64,000 nucleotides of DNA from Bacillota bacterium (GTDB lineage Bacteria; Bacillota; Sulfobacillia; Sulfobacillales; Sulfobacillaceae): positions 1-64,000 of the forward strand of contig JAKACZ010000017.1 in NCBI GenBank assembly GCA_021820965.1, in the 5' to 3' direction. The position numbers and the translations under genes were made by a program. Shown here piece after piece: positions 35,057 through 43,149 of this stretch; position 1 is the first letter of the stretch; each line of letters opens with the position of its first letter. Under the pieces are notes generated by a model, which was not told the DNA's origin, ran no database searches, and worked only from the letters and a program-made list of their open reading frames with translations.

Positions 35057-35933
35057 TCCAGTCGTTGAAGGCGCGCTCAAGCGATACGGAATGCAGCTGG
35101 GAGCGGCCCGATTTGTCGCGGGCGCGACGCTGCCGGAGGCCATAGAACACATCCGCTCCATCAATCAGAAAGGCGTCACAGTGACACTGGACCACTTGGG
35201 TGAGGCGGTGCGTCAGCAGTCCGAAGCAGTAAACGCCAAGGACAGCTATTTGGCGATGCTTGATGCCATTCACCAAAGCGGCGTGGACGCCAACGTCTCC
35301 TTGAAGTTAACCATGATGGGACTGGGGCTAGATGAGGAGCTGGGACGAAAGCATCTACTGGAGATTGTCGATAAGGCGGCGGAATATAATAATTTTGTAC
35401 GGATCGACATGGAGGACAGTCCGTATACCGAGGTCACCCTGAAATTATTTGAAGAGGCTCATGCGGCCCATCCCCAAAATGTGGGGGTGGTGTTGCAGGC
35501 CTACTTGTATCGCACCATGGATGACCTGAAGCGCCTGTCCGGTCCAAACAAGAACTTTCGCATCGTCAAAGGCGCTTATCGCGAACCGGTGTCTGTAGCG
35601 TTTCCGTCGAAAGCCGATGTCGACGAGAATTACGTGCGGTTGGTCGAGGAATCCTTAACGCGTGGCAATTACACAGCCGTAGCCACCCACGACGAGCGAA
35701 TTATTGGCCGAGTGCTGAAATTTGTCCACGAGCATAATGTGCCCCGAGATCAGTTCGAGTTCCAAATGCTTTATGGCGTGCGTTTTTCCGTGTTGGAATC
35801 CCTGGCCAAACAGGGGTTTGCGACACGGGTATATGTCCCCTATGGTGAGGATTGGTACGCATATTACGTGCGCCGGGTGGCGGAACGTCCAGCCAATTTG
35901 CTCTTCTTCGCCCGCGCCTTGTTGGACCGGTGA
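35022..35933 (+). CDS. Proline dehydrogenase
   Basis: A 303-residue FAD-dependent enzyme oxidising proline to pyrroline-5-carboxylate, the monofunctional Gram-positive type. NVSLKLTMMGL, FVRIDMEDSPYTEVTL, VLQAYLYRTMDDL and RIVKGAYREP cover the barrel and substrate site, and the C-terminal YVPYGEDWYAYYVRRVAERPANL is characteristic. The start overlaps truA; CAGGAGGAATCGACC precedes it. No P5C dehydrogenase is adjacent. Confidence 0.95.
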   Translation: MFREVVLGLAGNPVVEGALKRYGMQLGAARFVAGATLPEAIEHIRSINQKGVTVTLDHLGEAVRQQSEAVNAKDSYLAMLDAIHQSGVDANVSLKLTMMGLGLDEELGRKHLLEIVDKAAEYNNFVRIDMEDSPYTEVTLKLFEEAHAAHPQNVGVVLQAYLYRTMDDLKRLSGPNKNFRIVKGAYREPVSVAFPSKADVDENYVRLVEESLTRGNYTAVATHDERIIGRVLKFVHEHNVPRDQFEFQMLYGVRFSVLESLAKQGFATRVYVPYGEDWYAYYVRRVAERPANLLFFARALLDR

Positions 35934-36080
35934 GGAATTGGAAGCTTTTTCTTCCGATTCCCGTGCGGCACTGTGGTAATATTAGGCAGGTCCAGTACCG
36001 CAATCGGGGTTATTTGCAAATGGGTAGGGCTCGCCAGTTTTGCAATCAAACCAGGAGACTCACAGCGTCGGAGGGTAGCT

Positions 36081-36524
36081 ATGGCAGATCAGGAGCAGGA
36101 ACAGGCCATCGATCGTCTCGATTCAATTTTCACCCGGATTGGTAGATTATCCCGCCGGAGACTGCCCGACGATACGTTGACCTTTGGTCAGTTTGCGGTG
36201 CTACGAATGTTGTTTGACGAGGGGCCGTTGGCCATGGGAGCCATTGCGGAACGACTGGGAATTTCCTTGGCGGGCGCTACCGGTATTATTGACCGGCTGG
36301 TTAACCAAGGCGCGGTGCTAAGAACGCGCTCACGCGAAGATCGCCGTGTGGTTTGGGTAGATTTGAGCGAGTCCGGCCGGGATCGGATGAGAGGCCTCAA
36401 AGAAGAGCGTCGCCAGCAAATGCAGGAGCTACTCAAGCCCCTTACGGCAGATGAAATCGAAACGTTGCTGGTGTTGCTGGACCGGATTGCGCAAGGGGCC
36501 GAAGCACGTGAGCAGGAGGCCTAG
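36081..36524 (+). CDS. MarR-family transcriptional regulator
   Basis: A 147-residue winged-helix regulator. LTFGQFAVLRMLFDEGPLAMGAIAERLGISLAGATGIIDRLVNQG is the helix-turn-helix, and RSREDRRVVWVDLSESG is the wing. The ATG follows GGAGGGTAGCT. A longer upstream frame lacks a binding site. The ligand and targets are unknown; it may control a neighbour or itself. Confidence 0.93.
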   Translation: MADQEQEQAIDRLDSIFTRIGRLSRRRLPDDTLTFGQFAVLRMLFDEGPLAMGAIAERLGISLAGATGIIDRLVNQGAVLRTRSREDRRVVWVDLSESGRDRMRGLKEERRQQMQELLKPLTADEIETLLVLLDRIAQGAEAREQEA

Positions 36525-36889
36525 TCAGGTCCCCTTTTTCGCAGTGAGTTTTGGCGGTCGGTCGGTTATTTCTATGCGGGAGGTCCTAAACTCCTCCCGC
36601 ATAAAGCAAGAGTCTGTGACTTTTGGATGTGGCAGGTCCGTGCATTCGTCATGGGAGTGGGATGGCGTCGTAGCAGAGTTGCGGCCTCCCTGGAGTGGGC
36701 GCGGCGACCCGTGCTGCGCTTTTGAAATGCGCCGCGTGGTGGTTGCAGCTCTTGGGCACGACGACATTCCTTTTTAGAAAAGAGTGCCTGGGTCAACAGT
36801 TGTCTTCGCATAACGATTCGTTCATAGAAAGAGAGGTGTCGGCGCGGTTCTCTCGGTCTGACCGCCGAGGTTTCCGCATCGCGATTGCG
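36525..36889. other. Intergenic region with a perfect hairpin
   Basis: No gene is apparent. A perfect 11-bp hairpin, TATGCGGGAGG with CCTCCCGCATA and a 9-nt loop, lies at 36573-36603. It has no T-run, so it could be a regulator-binding palindrome or an RNA-stability element rather than a terminator. Confidence 0.45.
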
Positions 36890-37753
36890 ATGAATATTAT
36901 TGTGACCGGGGCTAGCGGTTATGTTGGTGTGGCAGTTGTGTCCGCGCTCTTAAACGCGGGGCATGCGGTTAAGGGGATATCCCGCCACAAACCCGATGCG
37001 TTCCAAGAACTTCGCTGGGTGCCCGGCGACGCCCGCCACATGGACTTGGTTGAGCCGCTACGAGGCGCCGATGCCGTGGTTCATCTCATCGGCATTATCC
37101 GCGAAATCCCGGAAAAACAGATCACGTTTGAATCAATGCATGTGGGGATTACGGAACGCCTCCTGCTGGCCATGCGCTCAGCCGGCGTAAAGAGACTGGT
37201 GCATATGTCCGCTTTGGGAACGAGACCGAACGCCGTGTCTCAGTACCATCAGACCAAATGGCAGGCGGAACAGCTGGTGCGATCGGCGGATGATATCGAT
37301 GCGACCATCCTGCGCCCGTCCCTTGTCTTTGGAGGCTCTCCGCCGTTTTTTGAGCTGCTGAAAAGTCTGGCCAAGCTGCCGCGAGTACCGGTCCCGGGAG
37401 ATGGCCAGACGTTGTTTCAGCCGGTGTCCCGGCGTGACATCGGCGCACTCATTGTGGGGGCGTTGGGTGATTCGGCGTCATATGGCCAAACACTGCAGGT
37501 GGGGGGGCCGGAGCGCTTCACCCTTAACCAGCTGATTGATCTGATGGCGAGCAAAGTCGGGCGTAGGAATCCTGCAAAGATACATTTGCCCTTAGCAATG
37601 GTCGGCGCGGTGGCACGATTAAGCCGGGTACTGCCAGTGCCGATTACGCCCGATCAGCTGGCCATGTTGACGGAGGCCAACACAACAACGGACGACGCCT
37701 GGCATCGGTGGGTGCCGTATCCCGAACCGCTTTCGTCATGGGACACGGAATAA
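36890..37753 (+). CDS. NAD(P)-binding NDUFA9-like epimerase-family protein
   Basis: A 287-residue atypical short-chain dehydrogenase. The Rossmann motif is TGASGYVGVAVV near the N-terminus, followed by GDARHMDLVEPLRGADAVVHLIGI. A YHQTKWQAE block holds the Tyr-x3-Lys pair. This is the NDUFA9/YbjT-like group, often linked to quinone or lipid metabolism; substrate unknown. I use ATG 36890 because upstream in-frame codons lack motif support. Its end overlaps the convergent methyltransferase by 18 bp. Confidence 0.85.
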   Translation: MNIIVTGASGYVGVAVVSALLNAGHAVKGISRHKPDAFQELRWVPGDARHMDLVEPLRGADAVVHLIGIIREIPEKQITFESMHVGITERLLLAMRSAGVKRLVHMSALGTRPNAVSQYHQTKWQAEQLVRSADDIDATILRPSLVFGGSPPFFELLKSLAKLPRVPVPGDGQTLFQPVSRRDIGALIVGALGDSASYGQTLQVGGPERFTLNQLIDLMASKVGRRNPAKIHLPLAMVGAVARLSRVLPVPITPDQLAMLTEANTTTDDAWHRWVPYPEPLSSWDTE

Positions 37754-38581
37754 CAGGCGAACCGTTGCGGTGGATATATAGGTAAAGTGCGGAAAAGTCG
37801 CTCGGTATTGCGAACGCGCCTCGAACCACTCCTGTTCGGTCAGTAGACCCTGCCGAATCATCGCTGGCACTTCGCGGCCAATGCGATCAATGTCAAACTG
37901 GACCGACAAATCGTCGGCAGTCATGGGACCGGCATATACCGACGGATTGGTGGTTAGGTCCTCCAATACGAGTCCTGCTCGCGTCCCCGCCTCGGCGAGC
38001 TTTCGGCCCACGTATCGGTCTCCCGCATGGTTTTGGTGTGTCTGAAACGCACGAACTGCGTGTTGCCAAGCCTGGGGCGGTTCCGGATATTCGACCAGGT
38101 AGCCGTCATCGATATCCTCGATGGCTAGATATCCGCCAGGCTGTATGTGCTCGTGCACGCGAAGAAAAAAGCGGTCCAGATCGCCCACATACTGGGCTAC
38201 GAATCTCACTAAGGCCAAAGTTGCTTCCTGTTTCCCGGCATCTTCCAAAATGTCGCCTAAGCGAAATTTCACTCGTCCTTGATTATCGAACAAGCGATTG
38301 ATGTTTTGTGCAAGGTCGAGTACGTTGGCATCAATGTCATATCCAATGACGCGGCAAGATTTCAGCACCGCAATCTCTTGAGCGACAACACCAGGTCCGC
38401 ACCCCAAATCCAAGACGAATTCGCCGGATATGCCGGGCCACGATGCAATCCAAGCCCGGCGAGACGCCGCTGTGGCTAGAGTTTGCAGCAAAAGCCACTG
38501 ATATTCTTGCGGCGCTCCGGCCCAGCTGCGGCTAAGCCACCGATCCAATCCATCCAACGATGAGATATTTCCATTGCTCAT
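37736..38581 (-). CDS. Class I SAM-dependent methyltransferase
   Basis: A 281-residue methyltransferase. The SAM-binding motif is VLDLGCGPGVVAQEIA with the acidic IGYDIDANVLDLA after it, followed by RLGDILEDA and GGYLAIEDIDDGYL. The C-terminal half is variable and probably binds the substrate, which is unknown. It converges on and overlaps the epimerase-like gene. Confidence 0.85.
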   Translation of the reverse strand: MSNGNISSLDGLDRWLSRSWAGAPQEYQWLLLQTLATAASRRAWIASWPGISGEFVLDLGCGPGVVAQEIAVLKSCRVIGYDIDANVLDLAQNINRLFDNQGRVKFRLGDILEDAGKQEATLALVRFVAQYVGDLDRFFLRVHEHIQPGGYLAIEDIDDGYLVEYPEPPQAWQHAVRAFQTHQNHAGDRYVGRKLAEAGTRAGLVLEDLTTNPSVYAGPMTADDLSVQFDIDRIGREVPAMIRQGLLTEQEWFEARSQYRATFPHFTYISTATVRLLFRVP

Positions 38582-38717
38582 AGGCTGATGATACCGTTAT
38601 TGCCTGCACTCCGCCAATTTTTGTATGGTATCCTGACTTTCCTCTGGAATTGCTAGAATAGTAGGTGTATGACTGGGTTTGCATTCGACATCGAGGTGAC
38701 TACCGACGGGGGGATGC

Positions 38718-39143
38718 ATGATGCACAGCCAACTCAGAACCTATTACTTTCGCAAGTTCGTCAATACCATCGTTGATGCCACACTGATGAGCCCCAGCCT
38801 GGCGGAACTGGTCAGCCATCATTTGTCGGTGGATTGGCGGCGCCAGCAAAGGCCGCCTTACTCGGCCGTATACCAGGTTTTTGACGACCGCGAATCGTAT
38901 TTGGAGTTGTCCGTGACCGATGCCCGGGGTTATGCGGATCCGGTTTATGAGCGTGGATTAGCGTTGTTAAAAATCGGGGTAAACGGCGCCTTGGTGTCGC
39001 TAGAAGATGAGACGTACGCGGCCAGAGCCTTCGAAGGCCGTCCCTTTCGCACCTGTCCCCACTGTCAACGCCCATTTCTGCGTTGGCTCGACTATTACGG
39101 CCATATTAAGACCAGCCATTGGGAGACTAAGGCGATTAGTTGA
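38718..39143 (+). CDS. Hypothetical protein with C2H2 zinc-finger-like C-terminus
   Basis: A 141-residue protein with no recognised N-terminal domain. The C-terminus has Cys113, Cys116, His129 and His134 (CPHC, 12 residues, HIKTSH), a C-x2-C-x12-H-x4-H arrangement that could bind zinc. GGGGGGATGC precedes the paired ATG codons. It stands alone between the methyltransferase and the TusA-like gene. Confidence 0.7.
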   Translation: MMHSQLRTYYFRKFVNTIVDATLMSPSLAELVSHHLSVDWRRQQRPPYSAVYQVFDDRESYLELSVTDARGYADPVYERGLALLKIGVNGALVSLEDETYAARAFEGRPFRTCPHCQRPFLRWLDYYGHIKTSHWETKAIS

Positions 39144-39525
39144 CAGCGGCGGGACACCGGTTGAACACGATGCCTGCGCATGCCCCTTCCCAGGCGAAGC
39201 CGGGCGGGGTCAAGCGGAAAGGACCCTGGGGTCTCCATCATCCCATGGGTCCTCAGCCCTCCCGGAACGCCCCCACCAGAGCAGCGGGGTGTGGTGATAG
39301 ATAGCGAGCGGATGGTGATTGATTGAGGCTTAAAGGGGCTATCACTTGCGTCGGTACCAAACAAAGCACTGGACAGATTTTGCCTGGTGTATCGGATGTA
39401 GGCGGTTAAGCCAACTGATCTGGGCCGATCTTTGACAGAACCTCCACGAAGCGGCGGCTCAATTATGCTATGGTCACATTAATCGGAAAATGGTTCTGTC
39501 GTGGCTAAATGGTTGGGAGGAATCC
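39144..39525. other. Gene-free region
   Basis: No supported gene. A TTGACA occurs at about 39433, but the nearest good -10 (TATGCT, about 39466) is too far away for a standard promoter. I see no strong terminator or repeat. Confidence 0.45.
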
Positions 39526-39846
39526 ATGGATGTGCACGCCTTCGCGGAAATGACCTCTATACCGCTTGTCCAAGTGGCGGATGCGGTCCGCGCTGCCCAG
39601 GTGGGGGAGGAGGTCCGCGTTTTCACCGACGTCGAAGCCTTGATTCGCGACATGCGCGCGTTTGCCCATATGTCTGGAAACGAAGTGACTCGCGTTGAAG
39701 CCAGCGTCATGATAACCGTTGATCTGCACAAGACCGTCAACGACGTGTTTTCTGCAGACCCCGCGGCCTTTCGCAGCACGGAGCCCGGCTGGGTCATTGT
39801 GCTAAAGGTGCTGCCCACCAACCGGTTAGCTAGCCGTAACGGATAA
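39526..39846 (+). CDS. TusA-like protein lacking the CPxP cysteine
   Basis: A 106-residue protein that aligns with TusA (compare the tusA at 49547). VGEEVRVFTDVEALIRDMRAFAHMSGNEVTRVE mirrors VGQVVEVLCTDPGSMADFKAFANSTGHELL. The catalytic cysteine position is replaced (SIPLVQVADAV instead of ACPMPIFKAK), and the protein has no cysteine at all. It cannot carry persulfide, so a structural or regulatory role is inferred. ATG 39526 follows GGGAGGAATCC. It converges on csoR with a 17-bp overlap. Confidence 0.65.
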   Translation: MDVHAFAEMTSIPLVQVADAVRAAQVGEEVRVFTDVEALIRDMRAFAHMSGNEVTRVEASVMITVDLHKTVNDVFSADPAAFRSTEPGWVIVLKVLPTNRLASRNG

Positions 39847-40108
39847 TTTCTTCGAGCGCTTCTTTAATGGCCTCTTCCGGGTGCTCCCCGCCTGATATTT
39901 GTGCCACCCGCTCGGCGATGCTACAGGCATTGATAATGCGCGAGACTTGCTTAAGCGCCCCTTCGATGGCGGCAACCTGCACGAGAATGGCGTCGCAGGT
40001 CTTCTCCGCCTGAATCATGGATTGCACGCCCCGAACCTGACCCTCGACGCGGCGCAGCCGCATCAGCAGATCCTCGCGGTCCCAGTATATCGTTGGTTTA
40101 CTGGCCAT
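39830..40108 (-). CDS. CsoR-family repressor with atypical cysteines
   Basis: A 92-residue all-helical DUF156 repressor (LLMRLRRVEGQVRGVQSMI, then QVAAIEGALKQVSRIINAC). Cys38 is conserved. The His and second Cys of copper-sensing CsoR and the second Cys of CstR are absent, and a cysteine sits at 62 instead. Copper binding is therefore unlikely; persulfide or another thiol-reactive signal is possible given the neighbouring sulfur genes. It overlaps the upstream gene by 11 bp, so they are coupled. Confidence 0.82.
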   Translation of the reverse strand: MASKPTIYWDREDLLMRLRRVEGQVRGVQSMIQAEKTCDAILVQVAAIEGALKQVSRIINACSIAERVAQISGGEHPEEAIKEALEEIIRYG

Positions 40109-40475
40109 ACGGATTATTTCTCCTTTGCCGATCAATTTTTAAAACATTGGTGCGCCACGCGTCATCGACCCGCTCATTCCATTCGCTCCAGTTAGAGGTC
40201 GGGGCACGGTGCTCCACCAGCCAAGTGCAGTACCATACGGCCGCCCGGAGCTCTTCCGGGCCAATGCCCAGATCCATGGCCAGTGTATCGATTGAGGGAT
40301 GGGTCTCGAGAGCTTTCAACACCGCCGGCAAATCCTGGCCGGCATGGCGCAGATAGGGGACGTTGTCCCACTCGCCGGAGGCGTGGCCGATGAACTTGAA
40401 GATGACCCAGAGAGGGAAGTCCGGATTTGTCCGGGTATCTTCCCAGTATTCCAAGCGCAGCTGCTCTTCGTCCAT
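40098..40475 (-). CDS. Hypothetical protein upstream of csoR-like gene
   Basis: A 125-residue protein of unknown function. The middle, HPSIDTLAMDLGIGPEELRAAVWYCTWLVE, looks helical and helix-turn-helix-like, recalling DUF433-type small domains, but this is weak. It is rich in tryptophan. GGGGGGAAATAG precedes the ATG. The overlap with the CsoR-like gene suggests joint function in regulation. Confidence 0.6.
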   Translation of the reverse strand: MDEEQLRLEYWEDTRTNPDFPLWVIFKFIGHASGEWDNVPYLRHAGQDLPAVLKALETHPSIDTLAMDLGIGPEELRAAVWYCTWLVEHRAPTSNWSEWNERVDDAWRTNVLKIDRQRRNNPYGQ

Positions 40476-40554
40476 CTATTTCCCCCCGGTATCATAACGG
40501 ATGCTGTGAACACTGTATCATACGAATAGATGCAGTATTCAGGGAGTGTTACAA

Positions 40555-41250
40555 ATGTGGGTCGATCACCTCACCCTGGCCGTGCACCACATCGAGGCGC
40601 TTGATGAGGTTGTGCGCCACTTCGGCCTCTTGCGCCGCCCCGCCCCGCCGCTGTTTGGGGGCACCGAGCGCGCCGTCGTTCCGCTCTCACAGGGTTTTCT
40701 CGAATTGGTTGCCGTCTCCGACCGTCCGAGAGCCCGGCAGTACACGCTGGGGCGGGCGCTTCTTCGTTTTCTGGCGGCCGGCGAGGGTATTTTTCGGGTT
40801 GTCGCCGGCGTCCCTGACCTTGACCGCTTTATCCGTGGACGCGCCGCCCTGGGCGTCCACTATTGGCCCCCAATCGATGAGCAGATCACCGGAATCGGGC
40901 CGACCCCCATTCCCATTCGGCTTACTCAAATGGAGCCGATGCTGCCGTGGATTATGGCGTACCAGAAGCCGCAGCATCGCGACACGGAGAGCAGCGTCCG
41001 TCTGGCCGTGATCGACGTTCAGTCTCTTAATCCGGTCCTGACGGCGGTCCAGTTTCGGATGGCTCTCGGACCCCCGCTGAACACCCCACCCCCGGGGGGT
41101 ACCGCTGTGATGGATCTGGACAACGTGACGTTCCGCTTCTACCGCGGTGCGTATACCGGCTTCAGCGGTCTGCTGCTGGAAGGGGAGGCGGCGTCTGCAG
41201 CAATAGAGATGAGAGATGGCACCTTATCCGCCACCGTGTTGCGAGTCTGA
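40555..41250 (+). CDS. VOC/glyoxalase-like domain protein
   Basis: A 231-residue protein whose N-terminus (WVDHLTLAVHHIEALDEVVRHFG) and second half (a VMDLDNVTFRFYRG block) resemble vicinal-oxygen-chelate proteins of the glyoxalase-like type. The metal-binding residues are not clear, so no reaction can be assigned. ATG 40555 follows CAGGGAG. It is divergent from the csoR operon and overlaps the convergent gene by 27 bp. Confidence 0.7.
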   Translation: MWVDHLTLAVHHIEALDEVVRHFGLLRRPAPPLFGGTERAVVPLSQGFLELVAVSDRPRARQYTLGRALLRFLAAGEGIFRVVAGVPDLDRFIRGRAALGVHYWPPIDEQITGIGPTPIPIRLTQMEPMLPWIMAYQKPQHRDTESSVRLAVIDVQSLNPVLTAVQFRMALGPPLNTPPPGGTAVMDLDNVTFRFYRGAYTGFSGLLLEGEAASAAIEMRDGTLSATVLRV

Positions 41251-41604
41251 CGAATTGCCAAAAAACGGCTCGCTCTCGGGAGAGGGCCCGCATAGAAAAA
41301 CCAGTTCCGCCAGTTCCGTACCTTGGTCCGCCTTTCCCTGCAGGATCAGGCGATACGGGTGGTCCTGGCGAATCACCTCAAGTTGCCAGTGACCCATGGA
41401 CGGAGGCTTTCCCGGCCCCTGGGGCTTTAATTCCGAACGCATGGCCAGCTCATATCCCGCGATCGGCTCGTCGTAGGGTAGGTAATCCATCCGCCCGAAG
41501 TTGATATTGCGAAGCGCCTTATTGATCTCAGGCAGCAGCTGAACCAGATCGGGAAACAGGCTGTCGCAGGCGTCGACCGGCAAACTTTTTCGGAGAATCG
41601 GCAT
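41224..41604 (-). CDS. Hypothetical protein
   Basis: A 126-residue protein with no recognised family. It starts MPILRKSLPVDACDSLFPDLVQLL and contains GKPPSMGHWQLEVIRQDHPYRL. There is no signal peptide or membrane segment. The start follows AAAAAGGTGG on the minus strand. It lies beside and divergent from the dsrE2/sHdr cluster; whether it takes part in sulfur metabolism is unknown. Confidence 0.6.
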   Translation of the reverse strand: MPILRKSLPVDACDSLFPDLVQLLPEINKALRNINFGRMDYLPYDEPIAGYELAMRSELKPQGPGKPPSMGHWQLEVIRQDHPYRLILQGKADQGTELAELVFLCGPSPESEPFFGNSSDSQHGGG

Positions 41605-41684
41605 GTTTCACCACCTTTTTGGGGAGCGGTATCATCATTTAAGTGAATCCCGCGAATGATCTGAAAAAAAAGTATCCGAAAACA

Positions 41685-41713
41685 TTGTAAATTAGATGGA
41701 AGAAGAATAGAAT
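41685..41713 (+). promoter_or_regulatory. Candidate promoter of dsrE2 and the sHdr cluster
   Basis: TTGTAA (41685-41690), a 17-bp spacer and TAGAAT (41708-41713) are the best promoter match in the 168-bp upstream gap. Transcription would start near 41720. Confidence 0.5.
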
Positions 41714-41723
41714 ACGTCATGTA

Positions 41724-41753
41724 AATAACTACCCATACCCGTACCCGGTTATT
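41724..41753 (+). promoter_or_regulatory. Candidate operator with three TACCCR repeats
   Basis: AATAAC and GTTATT flank three tandem hexamers, TACCCA-TACCCG-TACCCG (41730-41747), just after the expected transcription start. The C-tract repeats resemble the G/C-tract half-sites recognised by CsoR-family repressors. Binding by the local CsoR-like protein is inference. Confidence 0.45.
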
Positions 41754-41772
41754 CGTTGTTGAGAGGGAAGGG

Positions 41773-42246
41773 ATGTCTCTTATGGAGGACCGACTGGCAA
41801 TTGTCTGTTCCAAAGGCAGCCTAGATATGGCCTACCCGCCGTTTGTGCTGGCCACGGCTGCCGCCGCCATGGACATGGAGGTCATGCTGTTTTTCACCTT
41901 TTGGGGTCTCGACATCATCAACCGCAACAAGATTGACTCCCTCGAAGTGTCCATCGCGTCCAATCCAGGAATGCCGGCCATAGCAAAAGTGGCGGGTGTT
42001 GTGCCATTTGGAACAAAGATGGTCAGCAGCATGATGAAGGACCAATTTGCCAAATCCCATGTGATGTCCATTCGAGAGTTCGTAAGCACTTCCGCTGAGA
42101 TGGGCGTACACATGGTGGCTTGTCAGATGTCGATGGACGTGCTGGGCGTCAAGCGCGAAGACCTCATTCCTGAGGTGGAGGATGTCGTGGGAGCTGCCAC
42201 ATTTCTCGACTTCGCACGAGACGCCAAGATTCAGTTGTTCATTTAA
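41773..42246 (+). CDS. dsrE2: DsrE2-family sulfur-carrier protein
   Basis: A 157-residue DsrE/DsrF-like protein. The N-terminus (DRLAIVCSKGSLDMAYPPFVLATAAAAMDMEVMLFFTFWGL in parts) and ACQMSMDVLGV with its conserved cysteine are typical of the DsrE2 group found next to hdr and tusA genes. Related proteins relay sulfane sulfur between rhodanese, TusA and the oxidising complex. A short start at 41773 or the ATG at 41782 are both possible; GAGGGAAGG precedes the first. It leads the sulfur cluster, 179 bp before sHdrC1. Confidence 0.9.
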   Translation: MSLMEDRLAIVCSKGSLDMAYPPFVLATAAAAMDMEVMLFFTFWGLDIINRNKIDSLEVSIASNPGMPAIAKVAGVVPFGTKMVSSMMKDQFAKSHVMSIREFVSTSAEMGVHMVACQMSMDVLGVKREDLIPEVEDVVGAATFLDFARDAKIQLFI

Positions 42247-42425
42247 CCGTCGACACCGCGAGAGAGCACGGCCCTCAAGCATGAGCGCTCCAGGCTTGGA
42301 GGCTCCCGCCCCACAACTAGCGTTGGCCTGAATTGGAGAGTTCAGACTTGAAGGCCTTAGCCTTCGGCATGCCTGAATGAGGGCAGCCGAAGCACCTCAC
42401 ATTCTATGCAAGGAGATGGTCGGGA
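42247..42425 (+). promoter_or_regulatory. Leader region before sHdrC1 with hairpin
   Basis: The 179-bp gap contains a stem-loop, CTTCGGC-a-TGCC with GGCA-GCCGAAG (42362-42392), shortly upstream of the sHdrC1 Shine-Dalgarno. No T-run follows, so it may affect mRNA processing or translation rather than termination. No clear promoter is visible, so the cluster probably reads through from dsrE2. Confidence 0.4.
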
Positions 42426-43112
42426 TTGCTCTCGAACCTCTATCCTGAAGTGCCACTGGAGGAAAAGCAGCGCCTGTTCGATCAGGTCAAAGCTGATGCG
42501 CGCTTTGAGGACTATCTTTACGGGTGCTATGAGTGTGGCATCTGCGTGGCGGCCTGTCCATCCGCCCGCTTCTATGATTTTTCCCCGCGCAAGATTGCCC
42601 AGACCCTGGCTCGCGAAGACATCGAGATGTTCTACGAGCAGATGAACGACGATATCTGGAACTGCTCGCAGTGCTTCTCCTGCCTTCGCTGTCCGCGGCA
42701 AAACAATCCCGGGGGCCTCATCACCATCATGCGCGAGGTGGCGGTCAACAACGGGCTCAAGACGACGAAAGAGGCGCTGGCGGGCTACACCCGCATCATA
42801 TACAAGATTATGACCACCGGGACCCAAGTGTCGCCCGACATGCTGCAGGAAGACGCCTTTCCGGACTGGGGTCCGCAGGTCAAGGAGGTGGCCACCCATC
42901 TCGATTTGTGGCGCCGGGCGCTGCCTCCCGAAACGCTGCATACCACCGGCCTTTCCTGGCAGGTGGAAGAGCGCACCATGCTGGAGCTCTACACCATTTG
43001 GAAGTACACCGGGGTGTTGGACATGATTCTGGAACTCGACGAGGGGCTGCACGACATCATGGAGGAATTGATGGACGATGCCCTCGAGGACCAGGGCTTC
43101 TCCATTGCATAA
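42426..43112 (+). CDS. shdrC1: sHdrC1, iron-sulfur subunit
   Basis: A 228-residue HdrC-like electron carrier. The first cluster motif is C-x2-C-x2-C-x3-C (Cys34, 37, 40, 44 in CYECGICVAACP). The second is Cys80, 83, 86, 89 (CSQCFSCLRCP) with shorter final spacing. The start is TTG at 42426 with AAGGAG upstream at a long distance. It begins the C1-B1-A-Hyp run that defines sulfur-oxidising rather than methanogenic Hdr complexes, and should pass electrons between HdrB1 and HdrA in the cytoplasm. Confidence 0.92.
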   Translation: MLSNLYPEVPLEEKQRLFDQVKADARFEDYLYGCYECGICVAACPSARFYDFSPRKIAQTLAREDIEMFYEQMNDDIWNCSQCFSCLRCPRQNNPGGLITIMREVAVNNGLKTTKEALAGYTRIIYKIMTTGTQVSPDMLQEDAFPDWGPQVKEVATHLDLWRRALPPETLHTTGLSWQVEERTMLELYTIWKYTGVLDMILELDEGLHDIMEELMDDALEDQGFSIA

Positions 43113-43149
43113 TCAACCGTGCTAACCGAACAAGAAGGAGGGAGAGCGC

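Noticed and set aside
35936-35960. GGAAG...CTTCC hairpin after proline dehydrogenase as a terminator
   Set aside because: The T-run is in the loop rather than after the stem, and the stem is only 5 bp.
40477-40497. CCCCCCGGTAT near the divergent csoR/VOC starts as a CsoR operator
   Set aside because: On the minus strand the C-tract is the Shine-Dalgarno (GGGGGGAAATAG) of the hypothetical gene, which explains it without an operator.
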